Assembly: GCA_035485475.1 (NCBI GenBank)
Contig: DATHOA010000319.1
Span: 1-64,000, forward strand
Origin: DAIDKA01 sp035485475
Lineage (GTDB): Bacteria > Pseudomonadota > Gammaproteobacteria > Steroidobacterales > Steroidobacteraceae
Direction of reading: 5' to 3'
DNA: 64,000 nucleotides
The position numbers and the translations under genes were made by a program. This document shows positions 62,167-64,000 of this stretch, piece after piece; the first letter of the stretch is position 1, and every line of letters begins with the position of its first letter. Under the pieces are notes generated by a model, which was not told where the DNA came from, searched no databases, and saw nothing but the letters and a program-made list of their open reading frames with translations.

Positions 62167-62177
62167 CTCCTGCCAAG

Positions 62178-63584
62178 ATGGGTGGCATGCGACGCGGCGG
62201 GTGGGGCGTCTGGGTACTGGTGCTGGCGCTGGGGCCCGGTGCGTTGCCCGTGGCGGGCGCCAACGACCTGCTGCAGCTGTACCGCCTGGCCCAGAACCAC
62301 GACGCGACCCTGCAGGCCGCCCTCGCACAGCGCGATGCCGCCATCGAGGCCAAACCGCAGGCCCTGGCACTGCTGCTGCCGCAGGTGAGTGCCAATGCTT
62401 CCGCGGAACGCGAGCGCCTCGGTGAGCAACTGATTGCACCCCAGACGGTCGCGAGCACGACCATCACGGGTTGCCAGATCGCCGCCGGTGCGGCGACCCA
62501 GGTGTGTTTCGGCGATGGCCACGGCTATGGTCTGAACCTCTCGCAGACTCTGTGGAGCTTTCAGTCCTTCAGCCAGCTGCGCGAGGCCAGTGCGACGGCC
62601 GCGGCCGCCGAGGCCAATTTATTGGCGGCGCAGCAAGCGTTGCTGCTGCGGGTGGCGCAGGCCTACTTTGGCGTTCTGTCGGCGCACGATGCCCTGGTCA
62701 CCAACCAGGGCGCACGCCAGTCCTACAGTGTGCTGCTGAACCAGGCCCGCGGCCGCCAGCAGACCGGCGTCGGACCGCGCAGCGACTCCGAACAGGCCCA
62801 GGCGTACTACGATCAAACCGCGCAGTCCGTCATTGATTCGCAGAATGCATTGGACGATGCCGAGCTGCTGCTGAGCGAGGTGACCGGGGCGCCCGCCGCC
62901 ATGGTTGCGGCCCTGCGCGATCCCATTCCGCTCGAATCCCCGGACCCGGCATCGGTGGAGGACTGGGTCAGCGCGGCTTTGAAGGACAATCCGCTGGTGA
63001 GGGCCGCGCAACTGCAGGTCGCTGCTGCCGATCGCGACATCGATGTGCAGCATGGCAAGGGGCTGCCTTCGGTGGTGCTCGCCGCGGGCCGCAACCGCGG
63101 CTGGGGGGACCTCACCATCGGAGGAAGCTCCGCGGATGATCAGATCGGGGTATCGGTGACCTGGCCGCTGTTCCAGGGTGGTGCGGTGGCATCCCAGGTA
63201 CGCCAGTCGCGGGCGCTGTGGAAACAGGCGCTGGCGGTGTACGCCGGCGCGCAGCGCGACGCCGAGCGCCTGACCCGTTCGTCCTATCGCGACGTGGTGA
63301 CCGGCATTTCACGCATTGCCGCGGCGCACCGCAGCCAGGAGTCAGCGGGCGTGGCCGTGGAGGCAAGCAAGCGCAATCTGGAATTTGCGCTCGGCACCAG
63401 TGCCGAGTTCAACCTGCTTTCTACGCAGAACAGCTACTTCGTCGCGCAGCTGCTCTACAGCCAGACGCGCTACGATTATCTGACCGCACTCCTGACGCTC
63501 AAACAGCAGGCTGGCCGGTTGTCTGAAGGCGATCTCGCCGCCATCGATGCACTGCTGGTCGAGCACACCCCCGCAACGCCATAG
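62178..63584 (+). CDS. TolC-family outer-membrane export channel
   Basis: 468 residues. Signal peptide with core GVWVLVLALGPGALPVAGA, then two OEP repeats. The first contains NDLLQLYRLAQNHDATLQAA and AQRDAAIEAKPQAL, typical of TolC. The second includes VRAAQLQVAAADRDIDVQHG and KRNLEFALGTSAEFNLLSTQ. If the sigma-54 start is right, the first ATG has almost no leader and the ATG at 62187 (residue 4) may be the real start. No lipobox, which fits TolC rather than NodT. Followed after 15 bases by an HlyD-type adaptor, forming an export operon whose pump lies beyond the window. Confidence 0.9.
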   Translation: MGGMRRGGWGVWVLVLALGPGALPVAGANDLLQLYRLAQNHDATLQAALAQRDAAIEAKPQALALLLPQVSANASAERERLGEQLIAPQTVASTTITGCQIAAGAATQVCFGDGHGYGLNLSQTLWSFQSFSQLREASATAAAAEANLLAAQQALLLRVAQAYFGVLSAHDALVTNQGARQSYSVLLNQARGRQQTGVGPRSDSEQAQAYYDQTAQSVIDSQNALDDAELLLSEVTGAPAAMVAALRDPIPLESPDPASVEDWVSAALKDNPLVRAAQLQVAAADRDIDVQHGKGLPSVVLAAGRNRGWGDLTIGGSSADDQIGVSVTWPLFQGGAVASQVRQSRALWKQALAVYAGAQRDAERLTRSSYRDVVTGISRIAAAHRSQESAGVAVEASKRNLEFALGTSAEFNLLSTQNSYFVAQLLYSQTRYDYLTALLTLKQQAGRLSEGDLAAIDALLVEHTPATP

Positions 63585-63599
63585 CCGACACCATCTCAA

Positions 63600-64000
63600 A
63601 TGTCCAAATTCAAAGATTATGACTCCGACAGCGCCGAGACGCTGCGGATGCGCGATACGGCCGGGCAGGATCGTCAGCTTGCACCGCCGCCAGCGTGGCG
63701 ACGGCACCGACGCCTGATCATCGTCGCGGCGGGTATCGGCGCGGCCCTGGTGATGCTGGCGGTGTGGCTGCTGCGCTTCAGCGGCATCAACAGTTCGGTG
63801 GATCGATCGCGCCTGACGATTGCGACCGTGGAGCGCGGGCTGTTTGTGCGCGATGTGGCGGCCGACGGCCAGGTGGTCGCGGCGTCCAGTCCGACCCTGT
63901 ATGCCATCGAGACGGGAATCATTGCGCTGCGCGTCCATGCCGGCGATGCGGTCAAGAAGGGGCAGGTGCTGGCGGTCATCGACAGTCCCGACCTGACCGC
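63600..64000 (+). CDS. Periplasmic adaptor of an export system (HlyD/MacA/AcrA-like), N-terminal part
   Basis: About 133 residues are visible and the gene continues past the right edge. A polar N-terminus of about 38 residues is followed by one membrane segment (LIIVAAGIGAALVMLAVWLL) and the lipoyl half-motif ADGQVVAASSPTLYAIETGI, then LRVHAGDAVKKGQVLAVIDS. This is a membrane-fusion adaptor; with TolC upstream it suggests a MacAB- or HlyBD-type exporter, whose pump is not seen. Confidence 0.85.
   Translation, partial: MSKFKDYDSDSAETLRMRDTAGQDRQLAPPPAWRRHRRLIIVAAGIGAALVMLAVWLLRFSGINSSVDRSRLTIATVERGLFVRDVAADGQVVAASSPTLYAIETGIIALRVHAGDAVKKGQVLAVIDSPDLT

Overview
The window is high-GC, very densely packed bacterial chromosome. 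Coding strands switch often, stop/start overlaps of the ATGA, GTGA or TTGA type are common, and several convergent gene pairs overlap at their 3' ends. The gene content (Ara4N lipid A modification, TonB-dependent siderophore uptake, RND metal efflux, hopanoid glycosyltransferase HpnB, DUF6152 protein, branched-chain keto-acid dehydrogenase) suggests a free-living Gammaproteobacterium, perhaps of the Steroidobacterales/Nevskiales/Xanthomonadales neighbourhood. That placement is inference from gene content only. I saw no rRNA, tRNA, CRISPR array, insertion sequence or prophage, and no gene-free stretch longer than about 250 bases.

Layout. 1-4337: the N-terminal part of HrpA helicase (runs off the left edge), a VOC protein, two secreted proteins (DUF6152 plus partner), an aldehyde dehydrogenase and a GNAT acetyltransferase. 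4378-11518: a complete seven-gene arn operon (arnC, arnA formyltransferase, arnA decarboxylase, arnD, arnT, one arnE/F-like subunit, arnB), in which ArnA is split into two genes. 11499-16131 (minus): a BlaI-type repressor and an M56 metalloprotease followed by three tandem paralogous secreted proteins of unknown function, behind one promoter with a 17-bp palindromic operator. 16168-17142: an HtrA-like protein with all three catalytic residues replaced. 17395-25151: a translationally coupled peptide-catabolism group (M13 peptidase, serine dehydratase, prolyl oligopeptidase, M28 peptidase). 25216-31575: an ABC exporter, IlvE and the E1alpha/E1beta/E2 subunits of the branched-chain keto-acid dehydrogenase.

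31572-45003: assorted metabolism and envelope genes (two SDRs, flavin reductase, hydroxypyruvate isomerase-like protein, YXWGXW-repeat protein, lytic-transglycosylase-like protein, AAHS-type MFS permease, HpnB, SlyD, Dcp, ZIP transporter, a signal-peptide-bearing methyltransferase, an ArsR/SDR divergent pair). 45020-48748 (minus): a Fur-box-controlled operon for a catecholate-siderophore TonB receptor, PiuC-type dioxygenase and a Sel1-repeat protein. 48782-52873: XthA, a peroxiredoxin, a small membrane protein and YheS-type ABC-F. 52870-60490: a metal-resistance block with a CadR-type MerR regulator and a GDT1-family exporter on one side and a CzcBAC-like RND system plus a crotonase on the other, divided by a MerR-type promoter. 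60487-64000: a fatty-acid-hydroxylase-like protein, a RIO-type kinase and the start of a TolC/HlyD export operon. The export operon is preceded by what looks like a full sigma-54 promoter with an IHF site and upstream activator repeats.

The items most worth following up are the BlaI/M56 operon with its three unknown secreted proteins, the sigma-54/IHF/repeat promoter at 62048-62177, the split-arnA operon, the pseudo-HtrA protein, and the CadR-GDT1 pairing.
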